Assembly: GCA_050309775.1 (NCBI GenBank)
Contig: JBNRMV010000002.1
Span: 1 to 64,000 of the forward strand
DNA length: 64,000 bases
Direction of reading: 5' to 3'
Source of the DNA: DTU072 sp050309775
GTDB lineage: Bacteria > Bacillota > Clostridia > Christensenellales > DTU072
Part shown: positions 1 through 8,505 of the stretch, piece after piece
How positions within the stretch are numbered: position 1 is the first letter of the stretch
Layout of the letters: the number at the start of each line of letters is the position of its first letter
Made by a program: the position numbers and the translations under genes
Notes under the pieces: generated by a model
Database searches by the model: none
The model's input: the letters and a program-made list of their open reading frames with translations, nothing else
Told to the model about the DNA's origin: nothing

Positions 1-2
1 GG

Positions 3-251
3 CAGCTGTACCCATCAACAATAGCTTATTGGCTGGCGAAAACGCTAGATGAACTGGGTATAGAACAGGTCAATGTCCACAGTCTTAGGCACACAAATAT
101 TTCTTTACAGATAGCAGCGGGAGTGCCGCTCAAGACCGTATCCGCAAGAGCAGGACACAGCACTACAAAGGTCACGGCGGACATCTACGCGCATATGATA
201 CAATCAAGCGACAGAGCAGCTGCGGACAAGCTAGGAGAGATATTAGGATAA
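3..251 (+). CDS. int: Tyrosine integrase, 3' end only (cut by window edge)
   Basis: The last 82 codons of a phage-type tyrosine recombinase. The reading frame enters from the left edge, so the gene may be complete upstream. The HSLRHT, AGHSTTKV and ADIYAHM motifs carry the catalytic HxxR, histidine and tyrosine. The protein is identical to the ends of the integrase at 51379-52764 and of the fragment at 1167-1547. Against the fragment the DNA differs at about 11 positions, all synonymous, so the copies diverged while under selection. It marks the right end of a second, related element to the left of this window. Confidence 0.85.
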   Translation, partial: QLYPSTIAYWLAKTLDELGIEQVNVHSLRHTNISLQIAAGVPLKTVSARAGHSTTKVTADIYAHMIQSSDRAAADKLGEILG

Positions 252-279
252 TATATATAAGGATAAGAGCGGCGGGGGT

Positions 280-297
280 AAAAGCTTCGCTTTTTTT
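280..297 (+). terminator. Short hairpin with T-run after integrase copy 1
   Basis: AAAAGC-TTC-GCTTTT followed by a run of T, 29 bases after the integrase stop. It occupies the same place as the stronger terminator after the full integrase at 52777-52811. The rest of 252-497 is AT-rich and shows no recognisable feature. Confidence 0.45.
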
Positions 298-497
298 GTT
301 CAATTATATTAGTTACATTTTGAAAAAAAGTAGTGACAACAAGATTTAATTCATGGTATAAGTAAATTAGGGTGGGGGGAATCTTTAAACATTATCGATA
401 GAAAAAAAGATAGATTTTCCAAAAGTATGAAGTATAGTAGATGTTATCTTAAAGGAAGAATATAATGTATTACAATCTAAATTAAAAAGAGGTTAAT

Positions 498-1157
498 ATG
501 TGTAAAAAAATTATATTTTGGGGGGTAGTGTTGGTTATGGCGGTTTCACTTATGGGTTGCAAACAAGAAAGTGGAATTGAGAAGCATAAAGCAGAAGTTA
601 AGTCAATGTTAGAAACTTATGCTCAAGAAAGACACGACAATTACAGCTCGGAAGATTGGACGATTGTGCGCGGCATTGTTGATAATGGAAAGGCAAAGGT
701 AGATGCAGCAGAGAATAAGGATGACGTAAATGCAATTGTCAATGAGACAAAGAAGGCGATTGGTGAGGTGTTGCCGCAGGAGGAGAATATGGATGAAATA
801 TTAAAGCATTTTGATTTAACAGATACGAAGATTCTATTTGATGAAACTTCGTTTTCGGATAGCATGTATGCAGAAGTTGAAACAATAATAGTCATTTTCA
901 AAAAGACGAATACTTACCCGAAACTTAGCATACACCATTTCAATCTATCAAATGCAAAAAGTTTTGCGTACTTGCAAGCTACTCCTGACGATGGCCATTT
1001 GGGATGGTCAGAACATGATGAAGGGCGTCAAGAAGGCGAAATTAGATTGATTGAATCAGGAAAGGAAAAAATCTTGGAAGCAGTAAAACATCTTGAACAG
1101 TTAGAGTTTGTTAAATCTGTACGTCCAAGGCATTCTGTTTTGAGGCATTATATTTAA
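498..1157 (+). CDS. Small putative lipoprotein, unknown function
   Basis: 219 aa. A short charged start (MCKK), a hydrophobic stretch and a lipobox ending SLMGC at about residue 21 indicate a lipid-anchored secreted protein. Residues about 28-95 are helical and charged and loosely resemble FIVAR-type helical repeats of surface proteins; the remainder is not recognised. The start is the ATG 6 bases after an AGAGG ribosome site. The gene lies alone between two integrase 3' ends, in the slot that holds the Erm/ABC cargo in the neighbouring element, so it is probably cargo of the adjacent element. The lipoprotein call is firm; the function is unknown. Confidence 0.7.
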   Translation: MCKKIIFWGVVLVMAVSLMGCKQESGIEKHKAEVKSMLETYAQERHDNYSSEDWTIVRGIVDNGKAKVDAAENKDDVNAIVNETKKAIGEVLPQEENMDEILKHFDLTDTKILFDETSFSDSMYAEVETIIVIFKKTNTYPKLSIHHFNLSNAKSFAYLQATPDDGHLGWSEHDEGRQEGEIRLIESGKEKILEAVKHLEQLEFVKSVRPRHSVLRHYI

Positions 1158-1166
1158 TAATATACC

Positions 1167-1547
1167 GTTAATAAAGCCATACCGCAAGCACTCGTTCAAA
1201 TATTCAAAGAATATAAAGTATGGTGGATGGACTTCACAAAGTCATTGGGCGATAGATACGATGGTATCCAAAGGCTGTTTATACAGGCAGACAGCAGGCA
1301 GCTGTACCCATCAACAATAGCTTATTGGCTGGCAAAAACGCTAGATGAACTGGGTATAGAACAAGTCAATGTCCACAGTCTTAGGCACACAAATATTTCT
1401 TTACAGATAGCTGCGGGAGTACCGCTCAAAACCGTATCAGCAAGAGCAGGACACAGCACCACAAAGGTCACAGCGGATATCTACGCACATATGATACAAT
1501 CAAGCGACAGAGCAGCTGCGGACAAACTAGGAGAGATATTAGGATAG
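1167..1547 (+). pseudogene. Truncated tyrosine integrase, C-terminal catalytic fragment
   Basis: The reading frame opens after a stop near 1165 and matches the last 126 or so residues of the integrase at 51379-52764 (from AIPQALVQI onward). It includes HxxR (HSLRHT), the GH motif and the catalytic tyrosine (ADIYAHM) but lacks the first catalytic arginine, the N-terminal DNA-binding domain and the XRE insert. It could start translation at the ATG at 1227 but has no ribosome site there and cannot be a working recombinase. It directly precedes arm-type repeats and the tRNA 3' half. It therefore looks like the right end of an older element whose integrase was cut off, perhaps by recombination with the copy at 3-251. 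Confidence 0.8.
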
Positions 1548-1591
1548 TAATTATATATAAGGATAAGAGCGGCGAGGGTAAAAGCTTGCTG

Positions 1592-1722
1592 CCTTTTTTA
1601 TGCCTTTTTTATACCTTTATAATTGCAAAACACAAAACCTACAAAAGATATTCAAAGCACATAGCAGTAGTGTCCATATTGGCTAGTGATGAGTTGACTA
1701 AATATTTTATGCCTTTTTTATG
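1592..1722 (+). repeat. Putative integrase arm sites, TTTTATGCC repeats (right end of the neighbouring element)
   Basis: Repeated TATGCC followed by a T-run, at about 1596-1616 and 1706-1724. The same motif occurs at 2056-2096, 58737-58756 and 58829-58845, always near a tRNA-Thr core and nowhere else noticed in the window. Tyrosine integrases of phages bind short repeated arm sites beside the core, so an arm-site role is inferred. The pattern could also be simple AT-rich repetition. Confidence 0.5.
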
Positions 1723-1926
1723 CCTTAAGATAGATTTAGGGTCAAAAAAATGGTGCAATGGCTAAAATACTGTGGTCTAAGGTTTTGGGGTAAGTAAAGA
1801 ATTAGGGAGTTTATATGGCAAAAAAAGTAGAGTGCTAAAAACAAAGAAAAACACCGAAAAATGCTTGATTTCGGTGCTTTTTGGAGCTATTGACGGGATT
1901 TGAACCCGTGACCTCTACCTTACCAA
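1636..1926 (+). repeat. Element-end direct repeat, left copy
   Basis: Matches 58675-58955 with scattered substitutions and small gaps. Shared blocks are the AAAGCACATAGCAGTAGTG segment, GATGAGTTGACTAAA, GGTGCAAT, the TACTGTGGTCTAAGGTTTTG block (from 1768), an ACCGAAAA...GGTGCTTTTTGGAGC hairpin and the tRNA-Thr 3' half. Such a duplication is expected if two related elements lie in tandem, each ending in the same arm and core sequence. Confidence 0.75.
1882..1926 (-). pseudogene. tRNA-Thr 3' half (left attachment scar)
   Basis: On the minus strand this reads anticodon loop TTGGTAA, 3' anticodon-stem arm GGTAG, variable loop, T arm with GGTTCAAATCC, acceptor strand CAATAGC, discriminator and CCA. 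The 5' half is missing. The stem sequences pair with the 5' half at 59070-59107 (CTACC with GGTAG; GCTGTTG with CAATAGC, one G-U), not with the intact gene. The two halves thus look like one tRNA gene split at the anticodon loop and now 57 kb apart. Confidence 0.8.
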
Positions 1927-2055
1927 AACGGGAATACCGTTCAAATATCTTTCTAAACTCACAAAAAAAGCACTTTCTTGCACTTTTTGGGCGATTTATC
2001 TCGCATTTCTTGAAATTACTTTCACAGCTTTCACAGCTTTTCTAACTTTTGATGA

Positions 2056-2096
2056 TATTTTATGCCTTTTTTTATGCCTTTTTTTATGCCTTTTTG
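2056..2096 (+). repeat. Putative left arm sites, three TTTTATGCC units
   Basis: Three closely spaced ATGCCTTTTT units lie about 135 bases to the right of the tRNA core at 1921-1926, on the element side. A nearby tandem TTTCACAGC pair is at 2029-2046. By position these would be the left-arm integrase or excisionase sites of the prophage. The remainder of 2100-2383 is AT-rich, may hold the promoter of the next operon, and shows no gene. Confidence 0.5.
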
Positions 2097-2383
2097 TTGC
2101 TAGAGGGTAACAACAGAACTAAATTTATTAACTTATAATTACATACTGGCTATTTACATAGTACAACAATAAATGCTATAATAAAATAAAATATTCTGTA
2201 TTTTATATATAAAATTATTCTTATATAACCTTTATAAAAATCAAATTTCAGCAAAAACATATGATTATAGTTTCTCCCTTGAAAAATGATAATCATAAGG
2301 AAATATGAGAGAATAAATGCAATAATATATGTAAATATAGAAGTTTTTCACTAAAAAATTAGTTAATAATGCGAGGAATACCT

Positions 2384-4624
2384 ATGATAAGTAATATTAG
2401 AATAAAAAAGATTGCAACTTATAAGTCCGAACAAAAGCTAGAAAATCTAAAAAAGTTTAACTATTTTTTTGGTGCAAATGGCACAGGGAAAACAACAATA
2501 AGTAGCATTATTGCCAGTTCAACCAGTTTAGGTAAATCACCATTTAATGAGTGTTCAATTAAATGGTTAAACGATAATCAACTGGAAACAAGAGTTTATA
2601 ATCGCTGTTTTGTCGATGAAAATTTTGGAGAACAACTTAAAGGTGTGTTTACTTTAGGAAAAGAGAGTAAAGAAACAAAAGAGAAAATTGAGAAAAAGAG
2701 AAAAGAATTAAATGATATTCAAGAATGTATAGATAAATTAAACATTACATTAGTAGGTGCTGATGGAAAAAGTGGTAAGTGTAAAGACCTTTCTAACTTA
2801 GAGGAAAAGTATAAAACTATATTTTGGAATCAAAAGATTAAAGCTGATGATTCACCTATTCAAAAAGGCATGCAAGGTGTTCTCAATAATCAACAGAAAT
2901 TCAAAGATAAAGTCTTAGAAAATTTAAGCAATGATTCTGCTTTGGTGTCTTTGTCTGAGTTGGAAAACAAAGCGAAGACTGTTTTTAATGAAGGCTTAAT
3001 GAAAGTTAATGAATTTTTGATTCCTGATATATCCAAGCTTGAGCAATTAGAAAACGATATTATTTTAAAGAAAATTATAGTTGGCAAAGCTGATGTAGAT
3101 ATTGCGACAATGATAAAATCACTAGGGAATAGCGATTGGGTAAAACAAGGAAAAACTTATTTTGAAAGTAATAATAGTATATGTCCATTTTGTCAACAAA
3201 AGGTCGGCGAAACTTTTAGCCAAAGTTTAGAGGAATATTTTGATAAAACATTTGAGGAAGAAACCTCTAAAATTGCAAACTTAATTAATGATTATAATAG
3301 CCAATCTGAAAAAATTGTTGAATCAGTGCAAATTGTTATTGGTAACGCAAATGCAGGTAAATTCTTAGATATTAAACAGTTAGAAGAAAAGAAACGGACA
3401 TTTGAGGGGTTAGTTAAAATCAATAAGCAGAAATTAGATAAAAAAAGTAAAGAAGCAAGCCAAATTATAATACTAGAACATACAAAAAATATTCTTACAG
3501 AAATACAGCAGATTATAATTGATGCAAATACAAATATTTCTGAGAATAATGTTATAGCACAAAATATAGGAAATGAACGCAAGGATTTAATTAAGAAAAT
3601 TTGGCGTTACATCGTTAATGAATTGCAAGCGAATATTACAGCATACAAAGCTGAAAAGCAAAATCTAGAAGCTGCAATAAGTAATTTGAATACAAAAATC
3701 AATGATAATAAAAATAATATAAAAGAAATAAAAGACGAAATAAGAAACCTTGAAAAATTAATAACAAGCATCCAGCCTACTTGTGACGGCATAAATAAAT
3801 TACTTTCTTCATTTGGATTCAATAGTTTTAGATTGGCAGTTGCAGACGATGGTAGAAGTTATAAGATGCTTCGTGAGGATGGAACGGATGCCCAGAACAC
3901 ACTAAGCGAAGGTGAACGTAATTTTGTTACATTCTTGTATTATTATCACTTATTAAGAGGCAGTCATTCAGAATCAGAGATAACAAGTAATAAAGTTGTT
4001 GTAATTGACGACCCAGTTTCAAGCCTTGATAATGATGTTCTATTTATTGTAAGTACATTAGTTAGAGAAATAATTGCACAAGTTAGAAACACCGGTAGCG
4101 ACATTAAGCAAGTTTTTGTTTTAACACATAATATTTATTTTCATAAAGAAATAACATTTAACACAAAGAGAAAGGATAAAGCACTTTGTGAAGAAACTTT
4201 TTTTATTGTTAAAAAAAGAGATAATGAATCAATTATTGAAAAAATGAACCATAACCCTATAAAAACTTCTTACGAATTATTATGGGAAGAAATTGCTGAT
4301 GTGGATTGTAATAAAGCAACAATTCAAAATACCATGAGAAGAGTATTGGAAAACTACTTTAAAATGCTTGGAAACATAAATTTGGATCAATTATATGATA
4401 AATTTAATGGCGACGATAAGTTAAAATGCAAGGCCCTACTATCTTGGGTTAATGACGGATCGCATAGTGCTTTAGATGAAGACTATTATACTCCATTAAC
4501 AGATAACGAAGTATTAAAATTTAAAGATGTTTTCAAACAAATATTTGAAGTAAGTGGCCATATTGAGCATTATAAAATGATGGTAAAAAGTGATATAGAC
4601 TTGGCCCAGGAGGCCATAGTATAA
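2384..4624 (+). CDS. RloC/PrrC-like ATPase with zinc hook, candidate anticodon nuclease (AAA_13 family)
   Basis: 746 aa from the ATG at 2384, preceded by GAGGAAT; an upstream in-frame ATG at 2369 lacks a ribosome site. ABC/SMC-type ATPase: Walker A GANGTGKTT near residue 30, long coiled coils, a CPFC zinc-hook-like motif near residue 268, signature LSEGERNFV near 507, Walker B VVVIDDPVSSLD and an H-loop LTHN. PrrC and RloC are nucleases that cut tRNA anticodon loops when phages inhibit the host. Their C-terminal nuclease uses an Arg/Glu/His triad; here RRVLE near residue 651 and the His in GSHSAL near 692 could supply it, which is inference. It is the first gene of a three-gene operon with sbcD and sbcC (1-base gap). 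It could instead be a related AAA_13 defence ATPase without RNase activity. Confidence 0.75.
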   Translation: MISNIRIKKIATYKSEQKLENLKKFNYFFGANGTGKTTISSIIASSTSLGKSPFNECSIKWLNDNQLETRVYNRCFVDENFGEQLKGVFTLGKESKETKEKIEKKRKELNDIQECIDKLNITLVGADGKSGKCKDLSNLEEKYKTIFWNQKIKADDSPIQKGMQGVLNNQQKFKDKVLENLSNDSALVSLSELENKAKTVFNEGLMKVNEFLIPDISKLEQLENDIILKKIIVGKADVDIATMIKSLGNSDWVKQGKTYFESNNSICPFCQQKVGETFSQSLEEYFDKTFEEETSKIANLINDYNSQSEKIVESVQIVIGNANAGKFLDIKQLEEKKRTFEGLVKINKQKLDKKSKEASQIIILEHTKNILTEIQQIIIDANTNISENNVIAQNIGNERKDLIKKIWRYIVNELQANITAYKAEKQNLEAAISNLNTKINDNKNNIKEIKDEIRNLEKLITSIQPTCDGINKLLSSFGFNSFRLAVADDGRSYKMLREDGTDAQNTLSEGERNFVTFLYYYHLLRGSHSESEITSNKVVVIDDPVSSLDNDVLFIVSTLVREIIAQVRNTGSDIKQVFVLTHNIYFHKEITFNTKRKDKALCEETFFIVKKRDNESIIEKMNHNPIKTSYELLWEEIADVDCNKATIQNTMRRVLENYFKMLGNINLDQLYDKFNGDDKLKCKALLSWVNDGSHSALDEDYYTPLTDNEVLKFKDVFKQIFEVSGHIEHYKMMVKSDIDLAQEAIV

Positions 4625-4625
4625 A

Positions 4626-5783
4626 ATGAGATTTCTACATCTATCGGATTTACATATCGGTAAAAGTGTCAATGGGTATTCAATGCTTGAAGAGCAAAAA
4701 AATGCATTTAGGCAGATAATAGAATATATAATTGTTGAAAAGCCATCTGCATTGCTTATTGCGGGTGATATCTATGATCGTGCAATCCCGAGCGTAGAAG
4801 CTGTAAGAGTCTTTGATGAGTTTTTAACAAACCTTTTGAAAACTAATATAGATGTTCTAATTATTGCAGGCAACCACGATTCGCCTGAGCGTTTAAACTA
4901 TGCAAGTAGGATTCTATCAGAAATGAGATTGCATATATGTGGAACATTTGAAGGAAAGATGAAACCTATAACTTTGAGCGATGAATTCGGCAAAGTAAAT
5001 TTTTACTTACTGCCATTTATAAAGCCTATTACAGTACGAGGGTATTGTACGGATAAAGAAATTGAAAGTTATGATGATGCCATAAGAATGATTTTAGGAA
5101 ACATTGAAATTAAAGAAGAAGAGCGCAATATTCTAGTTTCACACCAATTTTTCACAAAGAAAGGAATGGATTTAGAACGATCTGACTCGGAAATAAATAT
5201 TGTAGGGGGAATTGATGAAATAGATGCGAGCATTTTATCTTTATTTGATTATGCTGCACTAGGCCATTTGCACGGTAGTCAAAAAGTGGGGGCAGAGAAT
5301 ATTCGTTATGCGGGATCACCTATAAAATATTCGTTTTCTGAATGCAAGCAAAACAAATGTGTCTTAATGATTGACATAAAAGAAAAAGGTGACATTACAG
5401 TCAAAGAACTTCCCTTAAAAGCGATACACGATTTACGCGAGATAAAAGGAAAATTTGATGAATTGTTAAGAGCGGATAATACAATGGTAGGGAATAAAGA
5501 TGATTATCTAAGAATAGTGATTACAGATGATGGTGAAATTATCGATCCTATGAATAAACTGCGAAGTATTTATCCTAATGCGATGGTTCTAGGTTTTGAG
5601 AATTCACGAACAAGTATTGAATTGGAAAAAATAGGTTCAAGTGCAGAAAATATTAAAAGTTTAAGCGAGTATGATTTATTTTGCCAATTTTACACTGATA
5701 TTACTGGCTGTACTATGACGGAGGATCAAACTGCCATTATTCACAATCTACTTTATGAGGAGAGTGAAAATGAAACCTATTAA
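4626..5783 (+). CDS. sbcD: SbcD-type Mre11 exonuclease subunit
   Basis: 385 aa, normal length for bacterial SbcD. The metallophosphoesterase motifs are in order: DLHIG (residue 8), GDIYDR (about 48), GNHDSPERL (about 80), SHQFF (about 173) and GHLHG (about 215). With SbcC it forms an ATP-dependent nuclease that cuts hairpins and processes blocked DNA ends. The start has a GGAGG site inside the end of the RloC-like gene, so translation is probably coupled. Chromosomes normally carry sbcCD. Its presence inside a mobile defence island, behind a zinc-hook ATPase, suggests a role in defence or in handling phage DNA ends. Confidence 0.9.
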   Translation: MRFLHLSDLHIGKSVNGYSMLEEQKNAFRQIIEYIIVEKPSALLIAGDIYDRAIPSVEAVRVFDEFLTNLLKTNIDVLIIAGNHDSPERLNYASRILSEMRLHICGTFEGKMKPITLSDEFGKVNFYLLPFIKPITVRGYCTDKEIESYDDAIRMILGNIEIKEEERNILVSHQFFTKKGMDLERSDSEINIVGGIDEIDASILSLFDYAALGHLHGSQKVGAENIRYAGSPIKYSFSECKQNKCVLMIDIKEKGDITVKELPLKAIHDLREIKGKFDELLRADNTMVGNKDDYLRIVITDDGEIIDPMNKLRSIYPNAMVLGFENSRTSIELEKIGSSAENIKSLSEYDLFCQFYTDITGCTMTEDQTAIIHNLLYEESENETY

Positions 5784-8403
5784 AATAACAATTAAAGCCT
5801 TCATCTGTTACGCAGAAGAACAGGTAATAGATTTTACTAAACTTGGTGAGAATGGTCTTTATCTAATTACTGGACAGACTGGAGCAGGAAAGACAACAAT
5901 TTTTGATGCAATATCTTATGCTCTTTATGGCCAGGCAAGTGGTAGTGTTCGTAACAAACCCGAAAAATTAAGAAGTCATTTTGTTGATAATAGAGAAAAA
6001 ACCATAGTTGATTTTGATTTTATGTCTAATGGTAAAAAATATAATATTAGGCGTGAGATTAAGCCTCAGCTTAACCGTGAAACCAAAGAAATTAATAAAT
6101 TAAATGAATCAGTTGTTTTAACGCTTGAAGATGGCACAATGTTTGATAGAGATAAAGAAGTAAGAGCAAAAATAGAAGAAGTAGTAGGTTTAGATAAAGA
6201 TCAATTTGCACAAATAGTAATGATAGCACAAAATGATTTTTTACGATTCTTGCAAAGTGGTACAGAAAAAAGAGTGAATATATTACGGCGTATATTCAAT
6301 ACTGGGCATATAAAGTGGTTTCAAGAAAGATTAAAAAGTTCAAAGAAGGAAGCTGAAGATAACTTGCAATTAGTAAAACGTGATTTCGAAACTAGAGGAG
6401 TTAACCCATATGAAAGAGAGGTCGTTTTCAAAGCATGGCAAAGACAAATTGAAGAAGAAGAGAAACAACAAAAAGAAGTAGAAAACATAATAAAAAAACA
6501 GGGTGAAAATAGCAAAAAGATTGCTGCCGAGATTGCAGTTGCTGAGAGCATTGCGAAGTTGTTCAATGAGCTTAAAAAATCACTTCATGACTTCAATGCA
6601 CATATTGACCGGAAAGAGGAAATTGAAACACTAAGAGTAAAAAGAGCACGTGGAGAAGTTGCGCTCTATAAGGTTAAGCCGATAGCAGATAAGTGCTATG
6701 TCGCCCAAGAGAAAAATATTGCAGCTTGGAAAGAATTAGAAGATGCAATCTTGGACGCTGAAAAAGCAGAAAAAGAGCTAAAAGAAACAACAGAATGGCT
6801 CGAAAAATTGCCTTCAATAGAAAAAGTCGAAGATGAATATAAAGCAATAGAAAAAAGGTGTATAATAACAGATGAAAATTTAGAAAAAGTTAATGATCTA
6901 AAAAAGCAGTTAGATGAGTTTATAGATAAAGAAAAACTATTAGAATTTATGCAAAATGAAGTGGAATCATTACAGGTAGACTTTAATCTTTCAGATAAAG
7001 AGTTTAAAGATTTTTACGAAAGGTTTATTCGAAATCAAGCGGGACTTCTAGCAAAAGAGTTGAAGGCTGGAGAACCTTGCTTAGTTTGTGGTTCCTCAAT
7101 CCACCCTTCTCCAGCAATGATTACAGATGATAGCATAAATGAAAAGGAGCTTAATAGACTACAAGAGGCTAGGGATAATAAAAAAGAGAAGCTTGATGAA
7201 ATATCTCTAAAATGTGCAACCTTAAAATCTGAAATAAAGACTCTTAAGGATTCCTTTATAAAAGCTGCAACCAGAGTAGTTAAGAATTTTACTGTGGAGA
7301 ATGCAACAACAACGCTTAATACGGAAATAAAAAGGCTTGCTAACGAACTTGAATCTTTGCAAAAGGAATGTATTACAAGAGAGGAAGCATTAAAAAAACT
7401 TAAAACCGATTTTGCTGATGCCACAAAAAAGAAAAATGATAATTCTGTTTTTTCAGCAAAGGCATTTGCATTAGTTGAAGAGCGCAAAAAACGTGCGGAA
7501 ATAACTAAAAAAGTTTTAAACGAGGTCGTAAAAGAATTTGAAGCTGTGCTTGTTAAAAATAACTTTGCTGATGAACTTGAATATAAATTTTCAATAGTAG
7601 GGGAAGAAAAACTCGACGAGATTACTAAGACGATAAACGAGTATGACGAAAACGAAAAGCAAATTAAACGTGATATTATTAGATTGGAAAATGAAACAAA
7701 AGGTAAACAAGAGCCCAACATTGAAACCTTAAAAGAAAAGGAAAATAATATAATAGGAATTATTGAAAAATTATCAAATGAGCGAGATAATATAGTATCT
7801 TCAATCAGCAAATTAAGCAATGATTTAAAAGTGCTTACAAAATCAGCAAAAGATTTTATTTTGGCCGAAAAAAAGCTTATTTCTATAAAGAGCTTATGCG
7901 ATGTTGCAAACGGTAAACTTGACTTTGAAACTTATGCGCAAATTGCTTATTTTGAACGTGTTTTAAAAGCTGCGAATTTGCGTCTTAGAACAATGAGTCA
8001 AAACCGTTATGGTTTAGTGCGAAAATCCGATGAGGGTGATAAACGACAACGCATGGGCCTTGAAATTGATGTATTTGATTCACATACAACCAAAAAGAGA
8101 AGCGTTGATAGCCTATCTGGTGGTGAGAGTTTTTTAGCATCTCTATCTCTGGCATTAGGCCTATCAGATGTCGTTCAACAAAGTGCAGGTAGTGTACATA
8201 TTGATGCAATGTTTATTGACGAAGGGTTCGGCTCACTAGACATTGAGGTGTTAGATTTATCAATGAAGACACTCTCTGATATGGCTGGAAGTAATCGTAT
8301 TATTGGGATAATATCTCATGTATCTGAACTCCGAGAGAGAATTGATAAACGAATTGATGTTGAAAAGACGCCAATAGGTAGCAAGATTTATTTAACCTTA
8401 TAA
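5770..8403 (+). CDS. sbcC: SbcC-type Rad50 ATPase subunit
   Basis: 877 aa. Start taken at the ATG at 5770 with GAGGAGAG upstream, overlapping sbcD by 14 bases; an in-frame ATG at 5755 has no ribosome site. Walker A GQTGAGKTTIFDA near residue 34, two long coiled-coil arms, a zinc-hook CLVCGS near 437, signature LSGGESFLASL near 779 and Walker B MFIDEGFGSLD. It is shorter than the E. coli protein (about 1050 aa) but typical of Bacillota. It partners the preceding SbcD. The gene ends at a convergent boundary with the restriction-modification genes on the other strand. Confidence 0.9.
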   Translation: MKPIKITIKAFICYAEEQVIDFTKLGENGLYLITGQTGAGKTTIFDAISYALYGQASGSVRNKPEKLRSHFVDNREKTIVDFDFMSNGKKYNIRREIKPQLNRETKEINKLNESVVLTLEDGTMFDRDKEVRAKIEEVVGLDKDQFAQIVMIAQNDFLRFLQSGTEKRVNILRRIFNTGHIKWFQERLKSSKKEAEDNLQLVKRDFETRGVNPYEREVVFKAWQRQIEEEEKQQKEVENIIKKQGENSKKIAAEIAVAESIAKLFNELKKSLHDFNAHIDRKEEIETLRVKRARGEVALYKVKPIADKCYVAQEKNIAAWKELEDAILDAEKAEKELKETTEWLEKLPSIEKVEDEYKAIEKRCIITDENLEKVNDLKKQLDEFIDKEKLLEFMQNEVESLQVDFNLSDKEFKDFYERFIRNQAGLLAKELKAGEPCLVCGSSIHPSPAMITDDSINEKELNRLQEARDNKKEKLDEISLKCATLKSEIKTLKDSFIKAATRVVKNFTVENATTTLNTEIKRLANELESLQKECITREEALKKLKTDFADATKKKNDNSVFSAKAFALVEERKKRAEITKKVLNEVVKEFEAVLVKNNFADELEYKFSIVGEEKLDEITKTINEYDENEKQIKRDIIRLENETKGKQEPNIETLKEKENNIIGIIEKLSNERDNIVSSISKLSNDLKVLTKSAKDFILAEKKLISIKSLCDVANGKLDFETYAQIAYFERVLKAANLRLRTMSQNRYGLVRKSDEGDKRQRMGLEIDVFDSHTTKKRSVDSLSGGESFLASLSLALGLSDVVQQSAGSVHIDAMFIDEGFGSLDIEVLDLSMKTLSDMAGSNRIIGIISHVSELRERIDKRIDVEKTPIGSKIYLTL

Positions 8404-8466
8404 AAAACGATTTAATATAAAATGTCAAATAAGATAATATAAAAATAAGCAATAGTAAATCTTTAT

Positions 8467-8491
8467 GATAGAAAAATTGATTCTATCTTTT
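8467..8491. terminator. Terminator between convergent operons
   Basis: GATAGAA-loop-TTCTATC hairpin followed by TTTT on the plus strand. It lies 64 bases after sbcC and just beyond the end of the minus-strand gene at 8506-9624, so it probably serves the plus-strand operon and possibly both. Confidence 0.6.
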
Positions 8492-8505
8492 GAAGATAAA
8501 GCCTT

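Noticed and set aside
1881..1960. Complete tRNA at the left end
   Set aside because: Only the part from the anticodon loop to the 3' end matches a tRNA; beyond the core the sequence cannot form the D arm or acceptor strand.
7035..7820. 261-codon minus-strand frame inside sbcC
   Set aside because: Serine/phenylalanine-rich composition is typical of the antisense of a lysine/glutamate-rich coiled coil; no ribosome site.
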